64,000 bases of DNA from CALODL01 sp942492115 (GTDB lineage: Bacteria; Planctomycetota; Phycisphaerae; UBA1845; CAIVHJ01): NCBI GenBank assembly GCA_942492115.1, contig CALODL010000033.1:310001-374000 (forward strand), in the 5' to 3' direction. Position numbers and translations under genes: made by a program. The notes below the pieces were generated by a model, which was not told the DNA's origin, made no database searches, and saw nothing but the letters and a program-made list of their open reading frames with translations. Shown here one piece after another: positions 46,031 through 57,000 of this stretch (the stretch's first letter is position 1; each line of letters begins with the position of its first letter).

Positions 46031-46515
46031 CTCCCCCCCCCCTGGCCAGTGGCAAAACTGATCCGTTCAAACGGTTTGATATCTGCCTCGTTGATGCCGA
46101 CGCGGCGGACGGCATTGAAACAGTTGGCCACATGATCCCAGTCGACGATATCATCGGCGAAGATGACGATGGGCGTCAGCTCGTCGAAGCCCGGAGTGCG
46201 CTGGACCGCCGCAAGAACGCCGGCGAGTTCATCAAACGTTGCAGGCTGGTTTCGCCAGTTGTCGATGCTGAGGGTATAGCTGTCTCCGACTGCGGCGATG
46301 CGTATGCGAATGGGGCTGACCGGGAGCGGAGCGGCTTCAAGCACGCCCTGTTCACTGGGCACAGCACTGGGCAGGATGCCTTCGGGAGACGCGAAGCGCG
46401 TACTCACGATGAAGAAGATCAGCAGCAGGAAGGTGATATCGATTGCCGGTGTCAGGTTCACCACCATCGCACTGCCGCGCTGGGCACTCTTGAGCTGTCC
46501 GGTTCCGGCTTTCAC
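46027..46515 (-). CDS. ExbD/TolR biopolymer transport protein (second copy)
   Basis: A protein of 162 residues starting at GTG, which overlaps the previous exbD stop. The single transmembrane helix and family motif are present: NLTPAIDITFLLLIFFIVST with the conserved Asp that carries protons. A periplasmic domain follows, with ADDIVDWDHVANCFNAVRRV near its end. The C-terminus runs into a G10 tract (46033-46042) before the TGA. It works with ExbB to couple proton flow to envelope work. Paired ExbD genes are common in Planctomycetota. Confidence 0.88.
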   Translation of the reverse strand: MKAGTGQLKSAQRGSAMVVNLTPAIDITFLLLIFFIVSTRFASPEGILPSAVPSEQGVLEAAPLPVSPIRIRIAAVGDSYTLSIDNWRNQPATFDELAGVLAAVQRTPGFDELTPIVIFADDIVDWDHVANCFNAVRRVGINEADIKPFERISFATGQGGGR

Positions 46516-46967
46516 CGTACCCCATCCTCCATTCCTGCTGCAATATTCATGGTCTTGAGTCCCGATCGGGCGATGGCCTCCATCGCATCACGAATGCGGC
46601 CATACGGCACGTGACGATCAGCCCGGAGCACGATTTCGGTTGCGGGGTTATCCCGCCCGATCGCTGCGAGACGCAATTCGAGCTGCGCGAGATCTTCGAC
46701 CAGTACAGGGCCGACCCAATAACGCACGCCAGTCGTGCCGCCAGGGGTCCTCTGGCAGTTGAGCACTATCCGTTCGGGAAGTTCCGCTGCCGCGGCAACG
46801 CTGTTGTCCGGTTGGGGCAGATCGACTTCGATGTTCTCGGCCGAGATGTATGAACTGACCAGCATGAAGAAAATGATGAGCAGAAAGACGATATCCACCA
46901 TGGACGTCAAGTTGATGTCCATGCGCCGTCCTTCACGCTGCCGGGAATCCTTTATCCGCAGAGTCAT
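46512..46967 (-). CDS. ExbD/TolR biopolymer transport protein (first copy)
   Basis: A protein of 151 residues. The membrane segment (INLTSMVDIVFLLIIFFMLV) contains the functional Asp. The periplasmic part ends with the typical ADRHVPYGRIRDAMEAIARS block. The start overlaps the exbB stop (ATGA) and its stop overlaps the next exbD. Sequence between the two ExbD copies differs enough that they probably form a heteromeric complex rather than being recent duplicates. Confidence 0.92.
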   Translation of the reverse strand: MTLRIKDSRQREGRRMDINLTSMVDIVFLLIIFFMLVSSYISAENIEVDLPQPDNSVAAAAELPERIVLNCQRTPGGTTGVRYWVGPVLVEDLAQLELRLAAIGRDNPATEIVLRADRHVPYGRIRDAMEAIARSGLKTMNIAAGMEDGVR

Positions 46968-47758
46968 GGCTGGGCTGCCACCTGTGGCGCAGGAGGCGTT
47001 GCGGATGGACGCTTCTGGGCGGGCGTGGCACTCTTGGGCGGTTGCCTGAATACGTCGAGGAGTTCCTCACCCGCGAGCGCACACCCGGCCATGAGGCCAT
47101 CGATACGGTTACGCATGAGGTGGAACACCGACAATGCTGGAATGGCGACCAGCAGTCCCCAGAACGTGGTGACCAGCGCGATGGAGATGCCCTGTGCGAG
47201 GCTGGTGGCATCAGGTTGACCGCCCTGCTCGACGATTGCACTGAACGTCTTGATCATGCCGAACACAGTTCCGAACAGGCCGATCATCGGGCTGAGGTTC
47301 CCGATGATGTTGAGGTACTCGATTCGGCGAAACAAGCTGGCCGCACGAAACTCGAGAACTTCCTCCATCGCTCGACGCATGCCGTTGAGGCCGGCAGATG
47401 CGTGCGACAAGCCTGCCAGAACCATTCCTCCAAGCAGACTGGTGTCCTCCGTGACCAAATCCAGAGCCTCCTTGAAGCGTCGTTCAGCGAGCAACTCATC
47501 GAGTGCTGCTTTCAACTCGGGAGGCGTCAACACGCCGCGGCGGATATAGAGCAGGTGATCGATGCTCAGCGCGATGGTGGCGAATGATAGTGGCACGAGC
47601 ACGAGATAGGTGATCCATCCGCCTCCGAACAAGAAATGATCGAGGGCAGTGGTGCCACCGGGGCCAGCATCGTCCGCCGCCCACAACGATGTGGCACACA
47701 GCAGAACTGCGGCGCTGGTCATCATGAGGGGGCGTAATCGGATTGTTCGTGTCTGCAT
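46964..47758 (-). CDS. MotA/TolQ/ExbB proton channel family protein
   Basis: A protein of 264 residues. The ATG at 47758 follows GAGGTG and opens a signal-like segment (LMMTSAAVLLCATSLWA). Three transmembrane helices are seen. The last two frame the family core IIGNLSPMIGLFGTVFGMIK and ISIALVTTFWGLLVAIPAL, with the conserved Thr/Pro positions of ExbB. The C-terminus is Pro/Ala-rich. It forms the channel with the two ExbD proteins encoded next. Confidence 0.92.
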   Translation of the reverse strand: MQTRTIRLRPLMMTSAAVLLCATSLWAADDAGPGGTTALDHFLFGGGWITYLVLVPLSFATIALSIDHLLYIRRGVLTPPELKAALDELLAERRFKEALDLVTEDTSLLGGMVLAGLSHASAGLNGMRRAMEEVLEFRAASLFRRIEYLNIIGNLSPMIGLFGTVFGMIKTFSAIVEQGGQPDATSLAQGISIALVTTFWGLLVAIPALSVFHLMRNRIDGLMAGCALAGEELLDVFRQPPKSATPAQKRPSATPPAPQVAAQP

Positions 47759-47771
47759 ACTCAACACCTCA

Positions 47772-48806
47772 TCAAATACCAAGCCGTTCAAGAGCAGCCG
47801 TAGCTTCTGCGAGCACGGTCTCATCGGCCTGGCGCATCTTCAGGCATTCCTGGTAGAGGGTCACGGATTCTTGCGACCGCCCCAGTTCTTCATGAATTCG
47901 CCCCGCCCACAGCAACGCCGCAGGAGCCTCAGGGCTATCGTCGAAATGGATCGCGCACCGCATGAATGCCATGGCCGCCTGCAACCGCTCTGCGCGCGAC
48001 GCACCGATCTCGTACAGACAGCGGCCTTTGAGAAACAGGAGTTCCGCGAGACGGTTTCGCGGAGCTGCCGCGATGGCACGATTCAGAAACGGCACCGCCT
48101 GCGCGTAGGCGCCACCTTGAACAAAAAGGCGCAGGGCAGTCATCTGCAAACGCCATTGAACATCGGAATCGCCGATGTCTGTCATGCGTCGGATGATGTC
48201 TTCAATCAGGTCCGCACTGCGCGGGTCATTGAGGCTGTGCATCAACGACAGGCGGTAGATTTCGACGTGCCAGCGTGCTTCCTGGTTGGCCACATCGGGG
48301 AACAGACGCTCGACGACGACGAGGGCCGAACGCCGTTGGTCCTCGGAAGCGCGTGCATAATCCTGGGGAACGAAAGCGTAGCCCTTGTTCGGCAGTATTT
48401 GAGCCAGCTGAATGTAAGTTCTGGAAGCCGCGGCCAGGTCGCCGCCCCGATTGCTGGCCATCAGGTAACGGACGAGGATCAGGGGCTTCCAGAAGTCTCG
48501 TGCGCGTGGTAACGCGCGGTCGTAGGCTTGGGCGGCACCAGCAAAATCACCCTTGGAAAACAGGGCCTCGCCCTGATTGAATGGTTCAAGGCCTGCAATG
48601 GAATCAACACGGATCTGGCCGATGTCACGCAGTTTGCGGGCCATCGACTCGGCCCCACGGGGCACGAAGACAACAACCTCGCCATCAAAACGTCTGATCG
48701 TGACTTCGCGGAAGACTCGATCTGCGTGTATTTCGTCTGCAACTGCCGGCCCGGCCGTGAGTACTACGAGTAGAGTACATTGTGTGAGACGTTGTATCAT
48801 GTGCAT
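47772..48806 (-). CDS. Secreted TPR protein of the ExbB/ExbD operon
   Basis: A protein of 344 residues with a signal peptide (LTQCTLLVVLTAGPAVADE). After a short beta stretch (EVTIRRFDGEVVVFVPRG) the chain is TPR-like, for example NQGEALFSKGDFAGAAQAYD and LLWAGRIHEELGRSQESVTL. It lies 12 bases after the VWA gene and 13 bases before exbB. The start may be the second ATG, two codons in. Probably a periplasmic adaptor; substrate unknown. Confidence 0.75.
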   Translation of the reverse strand: MHMIQRLTQCTLLVVLTAGPAVADEIHADRVFREVTIRRFDGEVVVFVPRGAESMARKLRDIGQIRVDSIAGLEPFNQGEALFSKGDFAGAAQAYDRALPRARDFWKPLILVRYLMASNRGGDLAAASRTYIQLAQILPNKGYAFVPQDYARASEDQRRSALVVVERLFPDVANQEARWHVEIYRLSLMHSLNDPRSADLIEDIIRRMTDIGDSDVQWRLQMTALRLFVQGGAYAQAVPFLNRAIAAAPRNRLAELLFLKGRCLYEIGASRAERLQAAMAFMRCAIHFDDSPEAPAALLWAGRIHEELGRSQESVTLYQECLKMRQADETVLAEATAALERLGI

Positions 48807-48818
48807 GGACCGGTTGGA

Positions 48819-49733
48819 TCAGTTCAGGTCGTTGGAAGAAATATAGGTGAATTGCCCACCGTTCTCGCGCGCGATCTGTCGCAGCAAGTCTTCACCTCGA
48901 CGGCTGATGTAGGCGATCGTATAGATCTTCACTTTTTCGTCACTGTTCCACACACGCAGTCTCTGAATCAAGTCCGGTGAGAACTCACCATCGGTCAGAA
49001 AGTAAATCAGATCGGGTTCAAGTTGGAAAGCCCGGGCCATGGCAGGAACGGGGTCGGTGCTGCCGGCGGCATCCAGGGTGTCGAGGAAATCGAACGAGCG
49101 CTTCTTGTACGGGCGGATTGCGCTAACCATCTTTCTGGGGGGAACCTCGACCGGCGGGCCGCTACTGAAAAACATGATGTGGTATTCCTGGGTGCGGTTG
49201 AGCCGACCTACAGATCGTTTGACCTCGTCCTTGACATAGTTGAGCGTTTCGACCATCGAGCCGGAGCGGTCGACGACATAGCAAATCTTTTTGGCTCCGA
49301 CCTCGCCCTTACCCAGCCCGAAGAACGACGGGCCCTCACCTACGCCGCCTGCCAGGCCGAACCCGGTGAGGTCGCCTTCACCGGCACCCGCACCGATGCC
49401 GATGATCGAGATATCACCACCGGTGTTGCCGGCAACCTCGCTGAGGAGGTCGAGTTGCTCTGTTTCGAAGGACTCCATCTCCACGGGGATCACCGGGCCA
49501 TCCGCCGCCAGCGTCGGATTCTCGGTCGGGGAATCGAAACCATCCTCGATGTAATCGGCCAGGGTGGCTTCGGCAAGTGGGAGTCCCGGTGTTGTCGCAG
49601 TGGCCTGTACGACCCAGACGATGAGAGCCATCAAGAGGAACAGCACGGCGTGAAACAGGATTGAAATAATCCAGGGCAGCGCTGCTTCGAAGGATTGCTT
49701 TGCTTTTTCGAGGGTGATAGCGGAATCCACCAT
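48819..49733 (-). CDS. VWA-domain membrane protein
   Basis: A protein of 304 residues from the ATG at 49733; an ATG at 49847 would add 38 residues and neither has a strong ribosome site. One transmembrane helix (LPWIISILFHAVLFLLMALI) is followed by an acidic and then a Gly-rich linker. The von Willebrand A domain comes next: a complete MIDAS DxSxS (VVDRSGSMVE), the Thr/Gly position in AAGSTDPVPAM, and the Asp in YFLTDGEFS. VWA proteins of this type occur with ExbB/ExbD clusters and probably bind protein partners in a metal-dependent way. It is the first gene of the operon that ends with miaB. Confidence 0.85.
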   Translation of the reverse strand: MVDSAITLEKAKQSFEAALPWIISILFHAVLFLLMALIVWVVQATATTPGLPLAEATLADYIEDGFDSPTENPTLAADGPVIPVEMESFETEQLDLLSEVAGNTGGDISIIGIGAGAGEGDLTGFGLAGGVGEGPSFFGLGKGEVGAKKICYVVDRSGSMVETLNYVKDEVKRSVGRLNRTQEYHIMFFSSGPPVEVPPRKMVSAIRPYKKRSFDFLDTLDAAGSTDPVPAMARAFQLEPDLIYFLTDGEFSPDLIQRLRVWNSDEKVKIYTIAYISRRGEDLLRQIARENGGQFTYISSNDLN

Positions 49734-49913
49734 GGTAGGTACCGCAAGGGTTTTGTCTGTCGGTGCCGGGGGCTTGCCTGAAGGGCAACATCCACGTATT
49801 AGTGTAGGCAGCCGAGCAGGTTGCGTCAATTTGGGTGCGCTGACCATGTGAGCCGCTCTAATGTCTGGAGCTCACCTGCTGTGCACTTCACGACGCGCTG
49901 GAAAGGAATCGAC

Positions 49914-50909
49914 ATGTGTGTCCAATCAATCGTAGCCGTGCTTCTTGTGGCCCTTGCAACCACTCCACCCCTCAGTCAGGCCCCGTACCCCGCGGGCGTC
50001 CTTGATGAGACCTCTTATGCAGCATGGCTCGATGCACAGGCCGGGGCTCTGGACGCGCTGGATGAACCGGAGGATGCGCTTGCCCGCGCGCGCCATCTCG
50101 GCTATCGCGCCAACTGGACCATGGCTTACCATTGTGAGCCCTATGTTTCGCGAACAGTTCTGGGGATCGCTTCTAGCGAGGATGCCAGGACGCTCGCCAC
50201 GCATGCGGCGCGAGCGCAGGTCGATCTTCAAAAAGCGGCAGCGATCGAGGGGTTACCGGTCGAGCTCCAGGACGATCTCGATTATTTGATGGGCGTCAAC
50301 AAGGCCATGGACATTCTGGCCGAATCCAGCAGCGGGCCGGTTTTACCAGAACGCGCAAGTGATGCGACCACCGAGTTGGCCGTGTGGCTGGATGATGAGC
50401 GAGAACCGGTGGCGACCAGCGCCCGTTTATGGCAAGCGCTGGTATTTCGCGCATCGGGTCAATTCGACCGGGCGCTGCGCAGTCTGCCGTCTGCGGTCGC
50501 ACCGCTGTCTGAGGATCGTGCGGCATTCTTCAGTCGAAGTGTGCGTTGTCTGGTGCATGCCGATCGCGGCGAGTTCAGTCTGGCGACGGCGCTGTTGTTG
50601 AAAATGGAAGAACGTTGTGCCCAATGGTTCAACAAGACTGCGGATGCCAGCCGCGCGGAGCTGACTCTTCTGTGGATGCGCATCGGGGTGGCCGAGCGCG
50701 ACCACCGTCCGTTGCGTGAAATGCCCAGGCAACTGGTCGCCGATCAAACAGAGCGGACGCGCGCTTTTCTGGCTGAGGATCTGGACTCGGGACTCTTGCG
50801 TCTGCATCCGGCCGTGCCCATGGTCGTGGATGCTGTCGAGGAGGGCCCGCGTGGCGAGCCTGCCGGGGCGCCGCGAGAGGACGCGGATCCGGTCAGCGAC
50901 ATCGACTGA
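49914..50909 (+). CDS. Hypothetical secreted helical protein
   Basis: A protein of 331 residues. The ATG at 49914 has AAAGGAA upstream. The signal peptide is CVQSIVAVLLVALATTPP. The mature part is Ala/Leu/Arg/Glu-rich and probably helical (DEPEDALARARHLGYRAN, ALVFRASGQFDRALRSLPSA), perhaps degenerate TPR, and ends in a Pro/Gly/Asp-rich tail. No family was recognised. It is divergent from the VWA operon, sharing a promoter region of about 180 bases, so it might be functionally tied to it. Confidence 0.62.
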   Translation: MCVQSIVAVLLVALATTPPLSQAPYPAGVLDETSYAAWLDAQAGALDALDEPEDALARARHLGYRANWTMAYHCEPYVSRTVLGIASSEDARTLATHAARAQVDLQKAAAIEGLPVELQDDLDYLMGVNKAMDILAESSSGPVLPERASDATTELAVWLDDEREPVATSARLWQALVFRASGQFDRALRSLPSAVAPLSEDRAAFFSRSVRCLVHADRGEFSLATALLLKMEERCAQWFNKTADASRAELTLLWMRIGVAERDHRPLREMPRQLVADQTERTRAFLAEDLDSGLLRLHPAVPMVVDAVEEGPRGEPAGAPREDADPVSDID

Positions 50910-50966
50910 ATGGATGGTGCATGCCGTCTCAGGCAGTCACGGCGCACGACGCAGTGGTTCATGACG

Positions 50967-51012
50967 CTCAAAAAGAAACAGCCGGAGTGCTGATCAAAGC
51001 ACTCCGGCTGTT
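50967..51012 (-). terminator. Rho-independent terminator, possibly bidirectional
   Basis: The stem AACAGCCGGAGTGC / GCACTCCGGCTGTT has 14 bp around a loop of eight. On the minus strand it is followed by TCTTTTTGAG, so it ends the large protease gene whose stop is at 51033. On the plus strand only TCTC follows, but it could also end the 49914-50909 transcript. Confidence 0.88.
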
Positions 51013-51032
51013 CTCATGATGATACAGTCGGA

Positions 51033-54000
51033 CTAACGGCGTCGGCGGAGCGAGCGTATACCGAACAGGCCCATGAGCATGAACAGCAATTGGCCCGCAC
51101 CGGTCACCCCACAGCCGATGCCGCACGGATTCTCATCTGGCGGTTCGGGCTGCTCCGGTTCGCCTGGGTCAGGCAAGCCCGGTCCGCCGTCCGTGGGCGG
51201 TGCCGGCGAGGCGACAATCGGAGACGACGTCGCCGTGTCGAAGGCACCCGTACTGTCGGTGACCGTCAACTCGATCACGTATGTGCCGACTTCGTTGTAG
51301 GTGTGGTTGACAACCAGCCCGAAACGCGGTGCAGAGCCGTCACCCATGTTCCACATATAGCTCAGTGGTGTGCCTTCCGGATCGAGTGACCCAGTGGCAT
51401 CCGCCGTGATCGCCAGCGGAATGACGCCGCTGGTCGGCTCGACTGACAGAGTTGCAACCGGCGGTTGCGAACCGAAGACCTGGATGCTCAGCGTGTCGGT
51501 CTTGCGCGCTCCGTCAGTGCCGATCATGGTCGCTGTTGCGGTGTACTCCGTCGTCGCACCATTCTCGACAAAGTAGGTATGGCTGACCAGTCCTGGTGCA
51601 GGTTGCGTACGGCTGGTACCGTCACCGAACTGGACCTCGATGCTCGAGAGCTCAGCGCCATTGATGGCTCGCGACCCACGTGTGTCGAACAGCACATTGA
51701 GCGGCGCCGTTCCACGGAGCATGCTGTCATCCGCAACCCCGAATACCAGGATGAGATCCGGACTTTGCGGGCCGTCGGGGCCGTCGGGGTTGTCGCCCTC
51801 GGGTTGGACCACGACCGTGCGTGTCGCGGTGGCCTGCGTGCCGTTCGGATCCGAAACGACCAGTACAGGGTTGTACGTGACATCGTCGCTGGTCTCGTTA
51901 CGGTACACATGGGTGACCTCGCGACCAAAGCCAAGGTTCCCATCCTTGAAGTCCCACCGATATGACAGCACTTCGCCATGTGTGTCTGACGCAATCGCCG
52001 TAAAGCTCACACGTAATGGGGATTCACCGATCAGTGGCGTCGCAGTCATGTCGGCAGTGATCGTGTTCCCCGAACCCAGAATGACCTGGATGACCTGCGA
52101 GGCATTCGACATCGCACCGTTGCCGTCGTCCACCTCCAACGTGGCCTGGAACAGACCCGTGGTCTGATAGGTATGGATGACGGTCTCGCCGGTTGCGGAG
52201 TCCGACTCATCGCCGAAATTCCACGAGTAACTCAGGGTGTCACCATCCGGGTCGGACGAATCCGTGGCATCGAACACGACAGTCAGCGGCGCGGTGCCCG
52301 AGCTCGGTGTCGCTTCGAATACCGCCTGTGGTGCGCGGTTGCCCGAATCGATCGTGTGGGTGACCAGCGTGCTGTTGTTACCCATCGAATCGGTCACCCG
52401 CAGAGCGACGGTCCACGAGCCTTCGGCGAAGGACCGCTCGATCTGTGGCTGGGCGGTCGGGCCCAGGTCGGGCGCGAAATTCTGACCGTCATAATCGAAG
52501 TCCCACGTGTAGTTGAGCGGCGTGTCACCCTCGGGATCGAACGAGTCCGATGCGTCGAGCGTGACCAGTAATGGGGCCGGCCCGGCATCTGGCGCCACGG
52601 TGAATTCTGCGACCGGCGGGCGGTTCAAGATCGTCGTTGTAACCGTGGCCTGTCCGCTGCGGTTGGTGCCGCCTTCGACAACCGTCAAGGTCACGGAGAA
52701 GGTTCCAGGGTCGTCATACTGCAGCGACAACGTCTGCCCAACCGCATCGGGTGGATCGTTCACTCCGTTGTCCGAGCCAATGTCCCAGCGGTACTGGATG
52801 AGTCCGTCGGGCAGACCATTCGAATCAATCGAATCGCTGCCGTCATATTCGATGCGGACGCCCGGGAAGCACATGTTCGGGCACCCTTCCTGGTTACTCG
52901 TGCGTTCGATGACTGCAATCGGTCCAGGGTCGACCTGGCCGTTGATGACTTCGATCGGCGCACTGTACGGCGTGTAACCGGTGGTGGCGAACGTAAAGCG
53001 ATCCGGCGGGTCCGCAATGAATTCAGGTCCGTCCGTGGTGATGACGAACTTGACGGCCCCCGCGGGCGAGCTCGTTTCCTCGGGTACACCCGTAATCCAG
53101 TAACGTTTGGCTCCGGTGAAGTCCTCCGCATCTTCGCAGGGAACGTAGGAGCCGTCATCGGTTTGCAGGCCCGACAAGGACCCGCACACTTCCCAACGGT
53201 TGTCGCCGGCGTAGGTGGCGGTCCAGCCTTCGAGACGTGCCGAGTTCGGGTTCGCGAAATCAAGCACGACCGATTCGATTTCCAGATTCACGACTTGGCG
53301 TCGGAGCACATCCGAGAAAATCGGAATCGTGTGGGCCTTCTCGTCGATGTCGTCGACGCCAGGCGAATTGAATGCCGGGTCGAGGAACGCGAAGAAACGG
53401 TATAGACCGTCGTCCAAACCACCGATGCCCACGGGCACGGGAATCTCATTGGAGCTGTTTCCCGGCGTGGCCTTCGGGATGGTCGTGGGTGTGACGGTGG
53501 CGAGCGTACTGTCGTAGCAACGGCCATCGGTGCATGCCCCCCGATCATCGAGGGTCACTTCCGTGACAGGTTGGGCAAACAGCCGCAGACCGGTGCCGGC
53601 ATTGATGTCGCTCCAACGCACGATGACAGGGAAACGGTTGCCGATACTCTGCCCGTTGGGGGGCTGCAGGAAACGCAGGGTCGGAATTTCCTGCGGGAAC
53701 CACAGGAACGTCGGGCTCGAGCCGCCGCCCTCGAGGACGATGTCCAGAAGTTCGATGCCGCTATCGACCGGTTGGGACTCGCCACTGGCCCACCAGGTGT
53801 TGTCCGGGTTGGTCGAAGCGTTCATCACGGTCGTGTCGCAAATGCCGGGGAACGGGTCTCCGGCATCGCCGCCGTCGCCCCCGAATTGCAGTGGTGTTTC
53901 CAAGCCATGTACACCATCGGCTTGCTCGTACAGGTACGTGAAGTGGCTTCCGAGCCGCTGCTGCGGTGCAAGACCTTCCTGGTTGGCTGCGAGATCCGTG

Positions 54001-57000
54001 TGCAGCATGACCATGCCGCCGGGCTTGACGCCACCTGGCGCGGAGCCGTCGCCGCATGTGCTGAACGCACCCGCCAGTTCGTTCCATGGCAAGTTGCTGC
54101 TGAACTCACCCTGATCCTGCAGGTGGAAGAAGTAGAAGCGCTCGAAGCGTGAGGAGTCCACTGAGGCCAGGTCGCGCTCGTAGAAGTAATAGCTGTTGCC
54201 GACCAGTTCGATCGGGCTGAGGTTGATTGTCTGGGGCACGCCCGGGGTCAGGCGAGTTCGCAGATCGATCGCCTGGATCCATCCAGAGTTCTGCTTGAAG
54301 AGCGGGATCACGTGCACGAGCCCACTGCCACTCCCGGCCATGAGGTCCCAGCGGCCAATGGGCTGTTCGATGGTCAATTCACCTTCGGCGAATACATCGT
54401 AGTCGTACAGATCAGGCCAGCATTCCCAGTAGTGGCCGAACTCGTGAGCGGCAAACGCGCTCAAGAGCGAGCCTCCGTTGTCCACGTCCTCGTTATTGCT
54501 CTCCCCGTTGCGGTCGAGCGAAGCGGCAAGGTTGGTGAAACTGGTCATGTGGACCATATCGATCAACTCAGCCCGCACCGGCAGGTCGCACGCCCCTTTG
54601 GTACCCAGCTCGTTGTCATCGATCGTGTTGAAACTGATGGTATTGGGCGCGGTGACCGCAAAGGGATCGGTTGCCGGCAGGCCCGGTGGCAGGATCACCA
54701 TATGGGCGATCCCCGGGGTGCTGACGCATCCAACCCCTTCATTGATCCAGATGTCGTAGTCCTCGCTGAAGTCCATGTGCTCGATCACGTCTTCAGTCAG
54801 ACGCGTACGGTTGTGCGGATAGGCGAGATCATCCATACCATCGTTACGTGTGCCATTGAGCGAATCGATGACATAGTTGTCAGTGCCGAACGCGCGGCCT
54901 TCACCGAGATCGAGCATGCCATCGAGGTTGTAGTCGCGGAACCCACCACGGCCTTCATTGGCGTTGAGGTTGTTGCCACCGTCGTAGCCAATCGTACTGA
55001 GGGACGGATCGAGGGGCTCGGTTGGTGCGCTGCCGTCGGTGCGCCAGGTCATGAACTCGAGATTGAAGACGTTTCCGCCATCAAAGCCCGGAGATCCGGA
55101 GATTGGATCGATCTGGCAATCGAAGTTTTGCAGAAGCGCACCGTCGAGGAAGAACGCTGTGTCTCCACCGGCCATGGGACCGGCGGGCACGATGTAGGTG
55201 TCGGGAAAAATCACGGTCGGCTGAAAGCCGCCTTGATCATGACCATAGTAATTGCGGTCCACTTCGAACGGGGAGGTCGTCGTGACTTCACCCAGCGCGA
55301 GATCGCCACCGTAGTTCAGATTGAAAACCTGGTCGTCGACGCCATCTCCATTGATGTCCCCGGCGATGGGCGCGTCGTCAGCACGGTCGCCCAACGCTCC
55401 GACGTTCGTACTCCATTTCGTGTGATAGAGGCTGGAGGCGAGATCGTCGTATTCCTTTGGGCCGTCATACGTCAGATTGGCGGGCGGCAGGATATTGTCG
55501 GTCGGATCAGCCTGAGACCAACCAGGCCACGCTTGATCGTCTTCGAGATCGGGCAGCGTACCATCGCCATAACGCCGGTTGAACGTGATGAGACAACCCA
55601 GCGCATCTGGTGTCATGGTCGGGTCGTCTGAGGTCGGCGCCATGAAACGCGGAATCGGGCAATAGCGCGAATCGCATTCCGGGACGAAGCAGTCCACCGC
55701 CTCGATGTTCTCACCGCACCCGTCATCCGGGACCAGGCCTCCACCGGGACAGCATTGCTCGTTGAATGGATTGGCCGGGTCGACGTCGAAGTCGATGCAT
55801 AGGCAATTGCCGGCGAATTCACCAGTCGAGCATTCGGGTTGACCTGGCGGCGGCTCGTTCGCTTCACCGATGGGATGGGTGAAAATAATATCCGGGGTGT
55901 CGTTGCCATCGATGTCGAGAAGCGGGCCAAACGTGTCTCCGACATAGGGTGGCATGTCGGTGAATACGAAAGAGTCTGGTGCGCCGTCTCCGTCGAAATC
56001 GCAGGGGTCTACAGCCTCCGGCTGCTTCTTCGGTCCATCCGGATCCAGGAATGGTCTCATGGTTGCCGCTCCCGGATCGATACATCCGGTGTAACCGTTG
56101 AGCGACAGGCTGTGCAACACGTCATCGTTCAGTCGGACGATGATCGGCTCGAGCGCTTCTTCGTCGAGCCATCCGACGGTGTGTTCCGTGCAGTTATAGT
56201 TGAAGCTCGCGGACGAACAGACCGGCAGATTCTCGGGATCGAGCGTTTCCGACGGCGGGCAGGCAATGTAGCCCACCGGCGTGGGATCGGATTCTGACGT
56301 CGCGCTGTATGGCGAGGACAGTGGTGCACCGACCGTACCCTGTTCAATGTGCGCCGCGAATGCCGGACGGATGTGCAGCATTTGTTCGAAGACCGTGCCC
56401 CAGCCACCCGTTCCGCCGCGGTTGGGCGAGAAATTCAGCTCCGTCGAACCGGCCGTAAACTCGCCCTCGTCGTCGGTCGGAGGCGTGTACTCCAGCATTT
56501 GGGGAATCTCGGTTTGCCACGCGAGAACGGGATCGTTGGCTGACGTCACGCCATAGCGCGCAGCCCAGAATTCACGGAACCAGCTGGGCTCGGGTGTCAC
56601 CGGGCTGACGAGGGTAGGTTGTTCGGTATCCTGCTCCAACTTACGTGGGTTGGTCTCGCCCGGGCCCGGGGTCGTGACTGCAATGTCATCCCAGCGATCC
56701 GGGCTGTCGTAGATATTGTTGCCGATCCGGTCGAGCACCATGGGGACGTTACCCGGATAGTTAAAACCGATGTAATCGGTATCAACCAGAGCAAACTGTG
56801 GGACGCCCGGCGTGTTCGAGACCCGTCGTACGATGAAATCTTCGAGCGGCTCGGGCAGGTCACGTCGATCGTTATTATTGATATCGACGTACTGCCGCGG
56901 CTCGATCATGGCCCCGTTCATGTTGTTGTAGCAATTGGTGGCGTCATCGGCATCCGTCGTGTCAAAGATGACCGCGGGTTCGAACAGTGCGTCGTAGGCG

